In this document: positions 21,334 to 31,331 of the stretch, one piece after another
Position numbering within the stretch: position 1 is the first letter of the stretch
How the letters are laid out: each line of letters opens with the position of its first letter
NCBI RefSeq assembly: GCF_000027005.1
Contig: NC_012963.1
Span: forward strand, 1-64,000
Reading direction: 5' to 3'
Source of the DNA: Komagataella phaffii GS115
Taxonomy: Eukaryota > Ascomycota > Pichiomycetes > Pichiales > Pichiaceae
DNA: 64,000 nucleotides
The notes under the pieces: generated by a model
Database searches by the model: none
What the model was told of the DNA's origin: nothing
What the model saw: only the letters and a program-made list of their open reading frames with translations
Translations under genes and position numbers: made by a program

Positions 21334-22960
21334 GCGGAGATTCAGGTTTTAGATTAGAGTTTTGATGCATATCAGGAAAAACATATCAGAATACCAAATA
21401 GTGGGAATCCCTGAGATCTTGAAGTCTATCTGCAGTTTTTTCAGGGAATTAGCCTGTTGTACTTCAGCTAACGGCTCACACCCCCACCAAATCTTACAGG
21501 CATTTTGCGCTTGACAAAAGAGGGGGTAAAAGCGCATATGAAACGCGCTATTGGCTAATTCTTCCGCAGTGCATGCAAAAGTGCAAGAAACACCTACTGA
21601 ATATGGAAAGGAGCATTCAGACAGACTAGGGTACTTGATTGTTAACCGATGACTTCAGTCAAGTCAAAAGCGAGGTTGGTTAAACATGGTTCGTGTATAG
21701 CAACAGAACCTTTGAAAGTAGTGGGGTTTCAAGCTGTTTTCACACGGCCCAATATGGCGGCGCCGTAAAAAACTCTCGTTCTTTCTAACAATACAGATTC
21801 CTGTTTTACTACAGTCGAACGTAATTATCCTGACAACTGAGCGTCTTACTGTTTTCTATTAGCAGTATATTTTACATTTCCCTGGAGACTAGGGGGAGCA
21901 AATGTTTGGGGACCCTACATTCTACTGGGATGGGGGTGGAAATAAACACAGCTCACAATCGTTAGATTGGTTCCCGAATAATCTCATTTATCTAGTGGAG
22001 TCGTGTTCTGTCTCTATTTGTTTGCCAGAATGAATCCATGCTTTGGCGACGTTTCCTACCCATATATTATCCTATGTTCTTGTGCGAACCAAAAATTACC
22101 AGACACTTTCCTTAGCGCCAACAGTAAAGATTTGAGAAAATCGGACTAATACTAAGATTGATTCAACTTAACGACTGGACAATCACTTGTGAATGAATGC
22201 AGTCTTACAACCAAAATTTATAGTCACAGTTGATATGCACTATTACTCTCTGTTTCCTGGGGCAAATCTAACAATTAGAATTGTGGCCATGGGCATGAGG
22301 TCTTGCTGCCATTTCTCAAACAATAGTCAGAAGGCTTCGCTCCGTTTGAGGAGAATCCAAGAATTGGCTAGTGGTTTATATGGTTGCTTAAGATGATAGG
22401 AGAATCAAACCTTCAGTAGGCCATGAGTTCTATGAGTTAGCTAACTTTGGCACCTAAGATTTATCATTGTCACAGCCGAAAAAAAATCTGAATAATGCGA
22501 CCTTTTAGATCTCAGTTCCTGAACACAATAATATGCAAGCAATACTCCGATCGTTTATTCTACTATGACTCAAATACTAGTAACAGGTGGAGACAAATGA
22601 CCGGAATCTAAAGCTGTTTTCAGCTTTTCAGCAAATTATCAGATAGCTGAATTGTCGCCTATTGGAAGAACTGGAAATCAAGTACCCAACTTTATTTCTA
22701 TGCGAATTATTCTCTTCTAGTCTGGTCTGTCAAGACAATATGCAGAAAGCTATACTAGACAAACACCTTATTCTTTTGGTATTTAAGATGTTGAGCATTT
22801 AAGTTTTCAGGAATTCAAATTAACATTTCCGATGAACTTTAAATTAATGCCATCCAGTATTAGGTTAATCTAGAGATAAGTGCTTATTATCTGAAGGCAC
22901 TGAGTAACTTGTTCGTGTAATATTAAACTCAACGCTCCTCTGAGAGGTGAATTCTGTTTT
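21334..22960. other. Gene desert upstream of GTH1
   Basis: I see no intact gene in these 1.6 kb. The longest ATG frame, 67 codons at 22193, has no motif. No repeat or RNA gene was recognised. Confidence 0.45.
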
Positions 22961-22970
22961 AGCTTAGTTG

Positions 22971-23265
22971 TTAATTTTTCTTTCGCTTTGAGATCACGTA
23001 CAAAATACCCTCCTCGAATGCTGCATATTCTGTGGGGATCCTACTAATAGAGGTTTGTGTGGCTTTCATCTGGAGTAAAACAATTTCTCCGTTAGTTTCG
23101 CCGATAAATTTTCCGCTACCAATTTAATGCACCACGAGATTGCTACGGAATGTGAATTTTCCGTGGGCAAAGATCGAACCATCTTCAGCTCATATGATGT
23201 TCAAACTTGCTTTCAAAACAGGGCATACTGAATTGAATGAAGTTTGAAAGAAGTATCTATCTCAA
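22971..23265 (-). pseudogene. Decayed coding relic, family unknown
   Basis: One minus-strand frame is protein-like over about 95 codons with two in-frame stops. It reads 'AEDGSIFAHGKFTFRSNLVV', a stop, then 'IGSGKFIGETNGEIVLLQM' and 'PTEYAAFEEGILYV' up to a terminal TAA at 22971. The alternating Gly/hydrophobic pattern suggests a beta-rich domain. No start codon is present and I cannot place the family. Confidence 0.35.
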
Positions 23266-23565
23266 AGGCTTAAGTGGACTTTTTAAATGGAACCTCGAGC
23301 TCTTGCTAGAAAGTGAAACTGCTGAACAGTGATTGCCAGGTAATTTTTGTTGGCAACCTACCCAACTTGTCATATGACGCTATCGCCAACATCCAAGTGG
23401 GAAGCAAGTTGGGACGCGGACTTGACATAAAAAGGGTTTAAGGAACACTCTCAAATATCGTAAACGTGATTCGGGTCTACAATATACTGTTCCAAAAGCA
23501 GTTGAAGAGTCGGCAACAACTCCATTTTATACTACGACAATAATGTGTTTGGAACAGTCAATCTG

Positions 23566-23862
23566 TCAAAAACAATAAAAAAACATTAAGTCAAAAAACT
23601 GATATACTCTTCCACCGCAACAGTTTGTGGTGGCTCTACTCGATTTGACCAAATGATTATTCTTAACCTCACAGTTGTACCCATTGGGATCATCAAGGAA
23701 CTTAAATAGAAGACGAAACTCTCTATTGAAGACTCGTGTCGTGACTTGCGGAATTAAACGATCAATAACACATCTGGCAACCTTCCAATTTTGAATTATC
23801 GTTCCCAGTTTTTTGGCTAGAAAGGCAATTCTGCTTGTCCGTATGTTGCCTGTGACCCATTA
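23566..23862 (-). pseudogene. Long open frame without a start, possible relic
   Basis: The minus strand is open for 97 codons between a TAA (23860-23862) and a TGA (23566-23568) with no early ATG. The translation includes 'RIAFLAKKLGTIIQNWKVAR' and 'NREFRLLFKFLDDPNGYNCE'. It could be chance, or an exon of the same dead gene as the relic at 22971-23265. Confidence 0.25.
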
Positions 23863-23944
23863 GATAATCAAGTATCACTTCCTAACCTATCATACTACAT
23901 TGTTAGATTTGAGGTAAGAAACGTTATGTGCTGGGGCAAGGACT

Positions 23945-23966
23945 AAAAAAAAAAAAAAAAAAAAAA
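23945..23966. repeat. 22-base poly(A) homopolymer
   Basis: A run of 22 consecutive A lies between the decayed region and the hydrolase gene. It could exclude nucleosomes, or it may simply be a slippage-prone tract. Confidence 0.8.
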
Positions 23967-24351
23967 TAACTTGAAGCGACCTAACCCTCTTTTAATAAAC
24001 TGGAGGGCGCAGTTTGCCATTTGCCAATCGAACCTATTTCTGCTCCATCACTTCACTTCAATCGAAAGCAGTGTAAATCCCCAAACAAAAGTCAATTGTA
24101 ACTTTCCTGTCTACTCTAAAACTGAGTTCTCAAGATCCATGCAAAGTCCGGTATTACGTGTCATCAAAGTTGCTAGTGCCATAGAGATGAAGTGCAGCTG
24201 GCAGCAGTGGATGTCTGCCAATTGATATCATTGACTGCTTCTCATTTCTTGAACCCTATGATCGAAGCCAATGTCACAAGGGATACTAAAGAAATCGGTG
24301 TCCACGTTCTTTCTATTGCTCGCTTGGCTGAGTAATGTTAGTAATGTCTAT

Positions 24352-24467
24352 AGCACGTCACGTACGTGCCTGCGGGGGTGAGGGGGGTGGAGCAACTGGA
24401 TAAATACGCTCCTTCCACCCCATGTCTACAACCCTTAAACTATCAATATATTCACCTTTACTCCTCA
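24352..24467 (+). promoter_or_regulatory. Promoter of the isochorismatase-family gene
   Basis: A perfect 10-base palindrome CACGTACGTG lies at 24359-24368, about 100 bases before the ATG. It is followed by a G-rich run containing GGGGTGG and, after the TATA-like GGATAAATAC (about 24398), by the complementary CCACCCC ending at about 24421. The two form an inverted repeat around the TATA-like element. Confidence 0.45.
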
Positions 24468-25064
24468 ATGTCTGTCCAATCCTTTCGTGAAATCGTCCAG
24501 ATTCCCCCCTCTACTGCTTCGGTCAATGACTCGACTCTAATCATCGTTGATGCCCAAAACGAGTACGTCAACGGAAAGCTCGCAACTGTTAACATTGATC
24601 AGACTCGTAAGGCCATTGCTGAAATTTTGCAGAAGTATCGCTCTTCAGAACACAATGGGAAAAATATAGTGCATGTCGTCCATCAGACTCCAGACGGAGC
24701 CCCAGTCTTCACTCCAGGTACTGCTCTGGCCCAAGAGCTTCAAGAATTAACCCCGCATTCTGGAGAAAAACTTGTGGTAAAGAACTTTCCGAACTCGTTT
24801 GCAAAAACTGACCTAGGCCCATACTTACAAAGTTTGGGTTCTGTGGGAAAAAAGCTAGTTATTGTTGGCTACATGGCACATATTTGCGTTTCGACAACTA
24901 CGCGTGCAGCATCTGAACTGGGCTATGAAGTACTTGTTGCTGAAGATGGAGTGGGTGATCGTGATATCCCTGGGGTAAAAGCTGCTAATCTTAAGGATGT
25001 CGTGTTGAGAGAGCTGGCTGATGGATTTGCTACTATCATCAAGGGCAAAGATATCGAACAGTGA
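24468..25064 (+). CDS. Isochorismatase-family (cysteine) hydrolase
   Basis: The product is 198 residues from the ATG at 24468. The frame is open further back, but that extension begins with GTG within the promoter. The family triad is intact: D28 ('IIVDAQNEY'), K105 ('VVKNFPNSF') and C140 ('HICVSTT'). The usual Gly/Ala-Met non-prolyl cis-peptide region ('GYMAHIC') precedes the cysteine. Members hydrolyse C-N or vinyl-ether bonds in nicotinamide, ureidoacrylate, biuret or isochorismate; nothing here decides among them. It is probably cytosolic. The next gene downstream, 0.9 kb away on the same strand, is a flavin monooxygenase, and other catabolic-type genes follow. Confidence 0.88.
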   Translation: MSVQSFREIVQIPPSTASVNDSTLIIVDAQNEYVNGKLATVNIDQTRKAIAEILQKYRSSEHNGKNIVHVVHQTPDGAPVFTPGTALAQELQELTPHSGEKLVVKNFPNSFAKTDLGPYLQSLGSVGKKLVIVGYMAHICVSTTTRAASELGYEVLVAEDGVGDRDIPGVKAANLKDVVLRELADGFATIIKGKDIEQ

Positions 25065-25977
25065 TCGTATAAAGTCTGAGTGCGTGGGATATAATACCAA
25101 GTCTACCAATCTGTGAAATTCCTTTGAGAAAAGAATGGGTGGTGGATTATGGATTTGATAAACTATTTTCTATTGTTCTTTTAACGCTGGCAACAATAAG
25201 GCAGAAGAGTTCAATCGATAAACTACATAACGATGGTTCGTGAATGAATACATCAAGCTAAGCTCAGAAAGACTTAAATTTGCAAGATGACCGAGATCTT
25301 GCGTACAATCGACAATGCAACCTTCCAGTTTTATGTGATTGCTCAAGATGGCAAGTTTATCAGTAACAGTATGGTTCGATATGAAGAAATTAGATACTAG
25401 GCACCACTAAGTAAATAAGTAAGTCAAGGACTTAATTTGATTTTAACCAGAATTGACTCCACTGGAGATAACTTAACCGTAGTAGTCAGGTAAGAGCTTT
25501 AAGCTGACCAAATGGGTTCAGCCCTCTGCAAAAAATCTAGGTCCCTAACTTGAACAACTGAAAAACTATCCCTCGTCCCAGTGATCCCCCACAGTCTCAT
25601 AAGATTAGATTCTCCTCGCAATTTTCAATCAGACATACTCTTACCCACTTGAAGAACAGCAGCTCTCACATTTCCAGGCTTCAAGCAAATCCTGCCTAAC
25701 TACGCCTCCATCGAACGTTCTCAGTGGTCAGGTAAAATTGGTAAAATGATCCGCTTAGTCCCTGCTAATCAAATGGTGCTAGGTGTGCCACATCTCACCA
25801 TATCACCACCTTACGAGATATACATTTTCTGAAATATGGCGCGGACGCCTGCGGATTTGAATTTCCTAAAATGGACGTGCATACTTTTTCAATGTTATCA
25901 GGTGAAAGACAGTAATAGGCAAAGATCCTTTATAAACAGGAATGATTCCCCACAGCCAAATGTGATTCTATAGCTCA
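25065..25977. other. Intergenic, promoter of the monooxygenase gene
   Basis: No gene was seen in this 0.9 kb. A TATA-like TTTATAAA at about 25929 lies roughly 45 bases before the monooxygenase ATG. Confidence 0.5.
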
Positions 25978-27354
25978 ATGACCTTTGAGAAATCTGTGGC
26001 AATTATAGGCGGCGGTCCGAGCGGACTCGCCACGGCCAAGGCACTTGCTGAAGAACATGTTTTTGACAAAATTGTCATCTTCGAACAACAGCCTCAAGTC
26101 GGAGGTGTTTGGAACTATTCTGGCACAAAACCAGGTAATTCTCCGGTTCCTTCTGATAACCCGTCCATTACACGAGAGTGGTTTGCAAATAGAGACGATG
26201 AATACGTGTCTCCAATGTATGAGAATCTTGAGACTAACGTTATCAAGGATCTCATGGGTTATAAGGATTATCCATTTCCAGAAGCCTGTGACATTCTTCC
26301 ATCACGCCAGGATGTCCTAGAATACGTCCTCAACTATGCAGTTGATTTGAAGGATCCCATTTCTGTTCTAGTGAATAAAGAAGTTATTAATCTTCAGAAG
26401 ACTGGATCGGAATGGAAATTACGCTCACGAGATTTGATATCACAAGCGACGACGGAAGATTCATTCAAGTATGTGATAATTGCTACTGGCCATTACAACT
26501 TTCCCTATGTACCTGACGTTCCTGGTCTTCAAGAATGGGCAGAAGCTGACCCTTCTTCCATCTCTCACTCCAAGTACTACATCAACAACCAGAAGTTCAA
26601 AGGTAAAAAAGTTTTAGTGATTGGAAATTCAGCTAGTGGTGCCGACATCTCCCTTCAACTTACTGAAGTCACATGGCCTGTTTACAGGTCTAAAAAGAGT
26701 GAAGGTATCATTAAACCAGTTGAAATTGACGACATTATAGATATTTCTGAAATAAAGCGATATGACGTATCGTCTAGAACGGCTACAACAGCAGATAATA
26801 CCACCATTTCCAATATAGATCACATTATTTTTTGCACAGGATATTTATATGATTTCCCCTTTCTGAAATCGTATATGGAAGGCGAAGATGCTCTGATCAC
26901 CGACGGTCAAATAACTCGACGCTTACATCGACAAATTTTTTACATTCCTGATCCATCCCTTTCGTTTGTGGGTATCATGAAGAACATTATTCCCTTCCCA
27001 TTGGCAGAAAGCCAGGGAGCTGTGATTGCTAGAGTTTACTCTGGAAGGCTAGAGCTTCCATGCGAGGCTGAAATGAGAAAGGACGAGATTGAGGAGATCA
27101 AGAAACGAGGTGGTGAATCTAAATTTCATTCGTTTGCGACTCCCACTGATGTTGAATACGCTCAAGAACTTGCATCTTTGGTAGATAAGGCTGTACCCTT
27201 TGATACAGGCTTTAAAGCCGAGATTTGGACCGAAGAAAAGAAGAACAGACGTGTGGATTTTGTGGACATCAAACAGCAAAGACACAGGGAACATCGGGAA
27301 AGGATCAAGAGAAACAGAAAGTCACATGAGACGTCGGCTCAAGCAGAAGCGTAA
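25978..27354 (+). CDS. Flavin-containing monooxygenase (FMO family)
   Basis: The product is 458 residues with an ATG start. An FAD-binding Rossmann motif is at the N-terminus ('IIGGGPSGLATAKAL', about residues 8-22). A second, NADPH-binding motif lies at about residue 210-222 ('VLVIGNSASGADIS'). Between them is 'ATGHYNFPYVPDVPG' with a nearby 'SHSKYY', corresponding to the FMO signature region. The late 'FCTGYLYDFPF' matches the family's FATGY-type motif. The length is close to yeast Fmo1 (about 430 residues). FMOs oxygenate soft N or S nucleophiles; yeast Fmo1 oxidises thiols. The C-terminus is highly charged (Lys/Arg/Glu) and looks like a soluble tail. Its setting beside a hydrolase, a dehydrogenase and a permease suggests a catabolic role, but this is inference. 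Confidence 0.9.
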   Translation: MTFEKSVAIIGGGPSGLATAKALAEEHVFDKIVIFEQQPQVGGVWNYSGTKPGNSPVPSDNPSITREWFANRDDEYVSPMYENLETNVIKDLMGYKDYPFPEACDILPSRQDVLEYVLNYAVDLKDPISVLVNKEVINLQKTGSEWKLRSRDLISQATTEDSFKYVIIATGHYNFPYVPDVPGLQEWAEADPSSISHSKYYINNQKFKGKKVLVIGNSASGADISLQLTEVTWPVYRSKKSEGIIKPVEIDDIIDISEIKRYDVSSRTATTADNTTISNIDHIIFCTGYLYDFPFLKSYMEGEDALITDGQITRRLHRQIFYIPDPSLSFVGIMKNIIPFPLAESQGAVIARVYSGRLELPCEAEMRKDEIEEIKKRGGESKFHSFATPTDVEYAQELASLVDKAVPFDTGFKAEIWTEEKKNRRVDFVDIKQQRHREHRERIKRNRKSHETSAQAEA

Positions 27355-27495
27355 AATCGTAGATTCGGAACATTCAGTGTTTTAGTTTTTAGTTTTTTAC
27401 CGTACCGTATATGGTTATATAATTAATATTAATGTAAAATACATCGTAAAATAATTATCGGAAAAGATGGTACAGTGTTGCAACAAATACACTGA

Positions 27496-29475
27496 CTACA
27501 GCAAAAAATGACCCGAATCTTGGTCCCAGATTTTTATTGCAATTGCCTCTTCTAAGGAAGATCGGATATCTTTCATTTCATGCTCAATAATGTCCCAGTC
27601 AATGGACGGCAGTTCTTGAAACGAAATACTATTCAGGTTCTCTGAGATCGGATCATTATCATTCAATGGAGAGCTGGAAAGTGTCCATTCAGATTCATTG
27701 ACATTGACGTCAAAAAATAGTAATCTGAAGGCTCTCTCCTTCAAAATTCTGACAGTCTCCCACCTCTCCTTGCAGAGACGAGTCGTATGTTCTGATAAAT
27801 ATCCCAGGTTATTAAGTGCACGCTCTATCGCCACAACTCGTTCGTCCAAAGGGAGAAGGAACTTCGAATGAAATTGTGAATCGGGTTGTTGCATTGAACA
27901 AACCTGTTCTCCATCGTATATCAGGCTCCTTAGTAAAGCAAGTATGGCCTGTAATGGTTGGAATTTCCTAATTTCCCAAAGAAATTGTTTGTTTTCCGGC
28001 ATCTTACCATAGAAACAAAATTCGTTCAAAAAATGAATCGCACATTGAGTAAACTCATTGGAAACATTGCCACTGATAGATCCCCCAAGCGATGATGTTT
28101 CTGGCACTTTCTTTGTGCGTTCTGTTTCTAAATCATCAGCAATTGATACAAACGTGTTCTCTGACATTTTCTTATAAAGTAGCATATGACATCGATCTGC
28201 GAATGTGGACATGATTGATATAGCTACCTTTGAAAAGGACAGCTGGCTGGACTTCATCAAATCTTCAGACTTACCTACTTTCTGAATTTGTTGTTGGCAG
28301 TATTCATTAAGGTCTGAAAGGGTCAAGTTCACTTTCTCGGTGCCAAGGGTAGTAGGCTTATGTATTCCAAAGAAATTTCGCATTACATCATTGCAACACT
28401 CAATCCAGCGGAACTTGCAATTGCAAAATACCATTATCTGGTCTAATCCTCCTGTAGAAGAATCTTCGGAAGGATACTCCGTGTCGTATTCATTAGATGA
28501 CATGAGGGGTAGCAATCCACTGGAGAGTGATGTCAATCCATCAAGATAGAGAATGTGCCACCAGAGCAGCCTTCGCCTTTGTATTTCTTTGAAATCCTCG
28601 AGTTTATGATAGTGTTCAGGATCCCTGTGTAGCTCCAGCAAATGGCCTATTCGGAGCAACATCGCAATACTACCGCTATCATCAGCTTTGCAATCGTTTC
28701 TGCAGATAGAATGAAGTATTACTGCCCCTTGAAGTGAAGTAATTGTGGCCTTTCTGGGGAAATGGGACATTGCCAATGCCACCTCAGTTGCACTTACATA
28801 CTTTCGCATTTCACTAACAAGATATTCTGTGCTCTCCACCTGGTCTTCAGCCATATTGGCTTCCTCATACATAGAAACAGATCCTGCATAAAGGATTGAA
28901 AACAAAGTAATATAAGTATCCAATGTCGGTTCCGCTCTGTTCTCCCAAAATGCCACATATAACGTAGCAACTGCTTCCAGATCCATAACTGGAACTATGG
29001 GATGCACAGCTTTCAAAAACTGGGAGAGCAATTTGTCTGCTTTTTCTTTGGTTGGCATGAAATGTCTTAGGGCCTCAATATTAGTCTGCGGGTTGCCCAC
29101 TGAACGGTATAGGGAGGCCGACATGATATTGGTAAATATTGGACCTTCTCTAGAGCATGGGTTCGATGAGTCACTGTGGTTTGGAACAAAAGGCCAAAAT
29201 GCTGCCTGCAGATTTCTCGGTGGTCCCGTTGTAAGAACCTCAGCTCCGATTTTTGTAGCCTCTTGAACTATGACGGGCTTCTGACCTGAATTAGAATTCG
29301 ACTTGTAGTAGGAGCATTGACGGCCGTGGTCTTTGCATTGACTACACTCAGGTCGGGATTTGTCACATTTCCGCTTCCGAGAACGACAAGACAGACACGA
29401 GTTAAGCCTTCTTTGAGCAACCGGCTCTATCTTCAGCACGTTAGTGCCAGGTATTCTTTTCTTTTCGGCAAACAT
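27496..29475 (-). CDS. Zn(II)2Cys6 zinc-cluster transcription factor
   Basis: The product is 659 residues from the ATG at 29475. The zinc cluster is C27, C30, C37, C44, C47 and C54 (C-x2-C-x6-C-x6-C-x2-C-x6-C) with 'RSRKRKCDK'. The middle region carries features of the fungal-specific regulatory domain, such as 'ILHSICRND...IGHLLELHRDPEHY' and 'RRRLLWWHILYLDG'. The C-terminal part is acidic and Ser-rich, compatible with activation. It is convergent with the FMO gene (142 bases between stops) and divergent from the short-chain dehydrogenase gene (364 bases between starts), so it is well placed to control both. The target is not known. Confidence 0.92.
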   Translation of the reverse strand: MFAEKKRIPGTNVLKIEPVAQRRLNSCLSCRSRKRKCDKSRPECSQCKDHGRQCSYYKSNSNSGQKPVIVQEATKIGAEVLTTGPPRNLQAAFWPFVPNHSDSSNPCSREGPIFTNIMSASLYRSVGNPQTNIEALRHFMPTKEKADKLLSQFLKAVHPIVPVMDLEAVATLYVAFWENRAEPTLDTYITLFSILYAGSVSMYEEANMAEDQVESTEYLVSEMRKYVSATEVALAMSHFPRKATITSLQGAVILHSICRNDCKADDSGSIAMLLRIGHLLELHRDPEHYHKLEDFKEIQRRRLLWWHILYLDGLTSLSSGLLPLMSSNEYDTEYPSEDSSTGGLDQIMVFCNCKFRWIECCNDVMRNFFGIHKPTTLGTEKVNLTLSDLNEYCQQQIQKVGKSEDLMKSSQLSFSKVAISIMSTFADRCHMLLYKKMSENTFVSIADDLETERTKKVPETSSLGGSISGNVSNEFTQCAIHFLNEFCFYGKMPENKQFLWEIRKFQPLQAILALLRSLIYDGEQVCSMQQPDSQFHSKFLLPLDERVVAIERALNNLGYLSEHTTRLCKERWETVRILKERAFRLLFFDVNVNESEWTLSSSPLNDNDPISENLNSISFQELPSIDWDIIEHEMKDIRSSLEEAIAIKIWDQDSGHFLL

Positions 29476-29839
29476 GTCAAACTTATGAGGTGGTTAAAGG
29501 ACTTTCTTTTTCTATGTGCATCTGCTCTGTAATGGGAAGAGAAACAAATTTTTGGAAAAATGCATCCGCTGATATTTGGGTAGTTGCCGAAAGGGTAAAC
29601 GTAAGAGCCACCATAAAACCAACCGTCCTGGCGTAGAGGTTGAGGCGCACATATAATGATGCAATATTATTTGATCCGGCTACATGCATGGTACATGCAA
29701 AATCGATAGTGATGGAAACTGTGAGTTAAATTGATTCTGATGGCTAGGGCCATTGCGTAATAGAATTTTACATAAGAGGGGCCCAAAACCTACATCGTAG
29801 CCATTATAACTCAGAATTGAAGTTGTAGTTGGTACTAAA
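29476..29839. promoter_or_regulatory. Divergent promoter of zinc-cluster gene and dehydrogenase gene
   Basis: The 364 bases lie between two divergent ATGs. A short symmetric motif, GCATGGTACATGC, is at 29686-29698 (arms GCATG and CATGC around three bases). I saw no CGG inverted pair. Confidence 0.35.
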
Positions 29840-30607
29840 ATGTCTTCGCTCAAAGGAAAAGTAGCTATTGTCACTGGTGGTGTTCGAGGAATTGGAAGAG
29901 GAATCGCCTTAGAGCTGGCCAAGAATGGAGCAAGAGTCGCTGTCACTTATGTCTCGGACTCTTCCAAGGACTTAGCAGCTGAATTGGTATCACAAATAGA
30001 TGAGTTGGCAGGAGCTAACTCTGGTATCGCAATTCAGGCAGATATTGCAGACCTGAAGTCAGGAGAATTGGTACTGGAGCAAGTACAACAGAAGTTTGGA
30101 CAGGACGCAGTAGATATCTTGGTCAATAACGCAGGAACAAGCAAATTCTCTCTTTTGGAAGATTTAACCGAAGAGGATTTTGATCTTCAGTTTGGCATCA
30201 ATGTCAAGGGTTTGATCTTCTTTACTAAAGCCATCCTTCCTGCATTAAAGAAATCCAAGTCCGGACGAATCATCAACCTTTCCTCAGGTGCTGCAAGGAG
30301 CGGACAACTAGGAAGCACAATCTACGGTTCGACCAAAGCATCGATTAACTCTCTTACCAAGGTTTGGGCTACGGAACTTGGCCGCAAGTATGGTATTACA
30401 GTCCTTGCAGTTAATCCAGGACCAGTTATCACTGAATTATTCACCCAGTCTCTGGAGAAATCTGGACTGCCAACCCCACCATTTCCGGCTGCTGCAGAAA
30501 GATTAGGACAGCCTGAAGATATTGCTGAAATGGTAGGACTGCTGGTTACAGAGAAGTCACACTGGTTTACCGGCGAGGTCGTTAACGTAAATGGAGGTAG
30601 ATTTTAG
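29840..30607 (+). CDS. Short-chain dehydrogenase/reductase (classical SDR)
   Basis: The product is 255 residues, the usual length for a classical SDR. The coenzyme motif 'TGGVRGIGRG' (about 12-21) matches TGxxxGxG. 'NNAG' stabilises the sheet, and the active site is Ser in 'NLSSGA', Y162 and K166 in 'YGSTK'. 'NPGPV' follows, as in the 3-oxoacyl-ACP reductase-like branch. The first strand ends without an acidic residue that would force NAD use ('VTYVSDSSKD'), so NADP is possible. It is a soluble enzyme with unknown substrate. It starts opposite a zinc-cluster regulator and is followed by a permease. Confidence 0.92.
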   Translation: MSSLKGKVAIVTGGVRGIGRGIALELAKNGARVAVTYVSDSSKDLAAELVSQIDELAGANSGIAIQADIADLKSGELVLEQVQQKFGQDAVDILVNNAGTSKFSLLEDLTEEDFDLQFGINVKGLIFFTKAILPALKKSKSGRIINLSSGAARSGQLGSTIYGSTKASINSLTKVWATELGRKYGITVLAVNPGPVITELFTQSLEKSGLPTPPFPAAAERLGQPEDIAEMVGLLVTEKSHWFTGEVVNVNGGRF

Positions 30608-31331
30608 GTATCGAATAAACTAATCTGGCTTTTACTTGTAAGAATACTTTTTGATCAGCGCTACTGAGAGCAATCCAGATGATCCACTTGAGTCATTTCG
30701 ATCAGTGTGCCCTGGTTATCTCCACAGTTTCCTACCACAAATGCTACTATTCAAATCTAAAACCAGTGGGTGACCTCTTCCCCATTGCACTGGCTAGTAG
30801 CCCTGCATCAAGATACGGGCCATGGGGGAAAAAGTGGGGGCGTCAACGAAAACTTCACCATAAATGGAAATATTTGTCCGCAATAGTGCTACTTGGCACG
30901 TGATAATTTCCCACTGTGGATATCGCGTCCGCCACGGAGAAATTGTATGTGCTACTAGAGATCTAAGAACTAACACTTTGAAAAAAATTACCAAAGATAA
31001 AGGACTAAATGCACGTACCCGATGCAGTAATTAAATGCCACTTCAGAGCGGTATTCACTTTCTTCATACGGTAATACTCCTCCGTGTAGTGATATAATAA
31101 TATTGCCTAACAGGGCAATCGTGGTCCGCATCGTAATCAACTTGATTGAATACCTCTAGGTAGACCCAAGGCAAGGACTTATTAATCAAATGACATATGC
31201 CGCCTCAGTTTAAGTCAAATGATTTGTGCAATAAATAGTGATGTCTCCACAATGAAACACACTGAAATATCCTCAATATAAGATCACTTGCAAGGCCACC
31301 ATAATCTGAATAATCGTGTTAGAAACCAAAT
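30608..31331. other. Intergenic, no gene seen
   Basis: These 724 bases separate the SDR and the permease. A GCACGTGAT site is at about 30896. The open frames present (about 65-75 codons) show no protein character. Confidence 0.45.

Noticed and set aside
23160..23185. GGTTCGATC on the minus strand as a tRNA T-loop
   Set aside because: The loop is one base short and no acceptor or anticodon stem can be formed around it.
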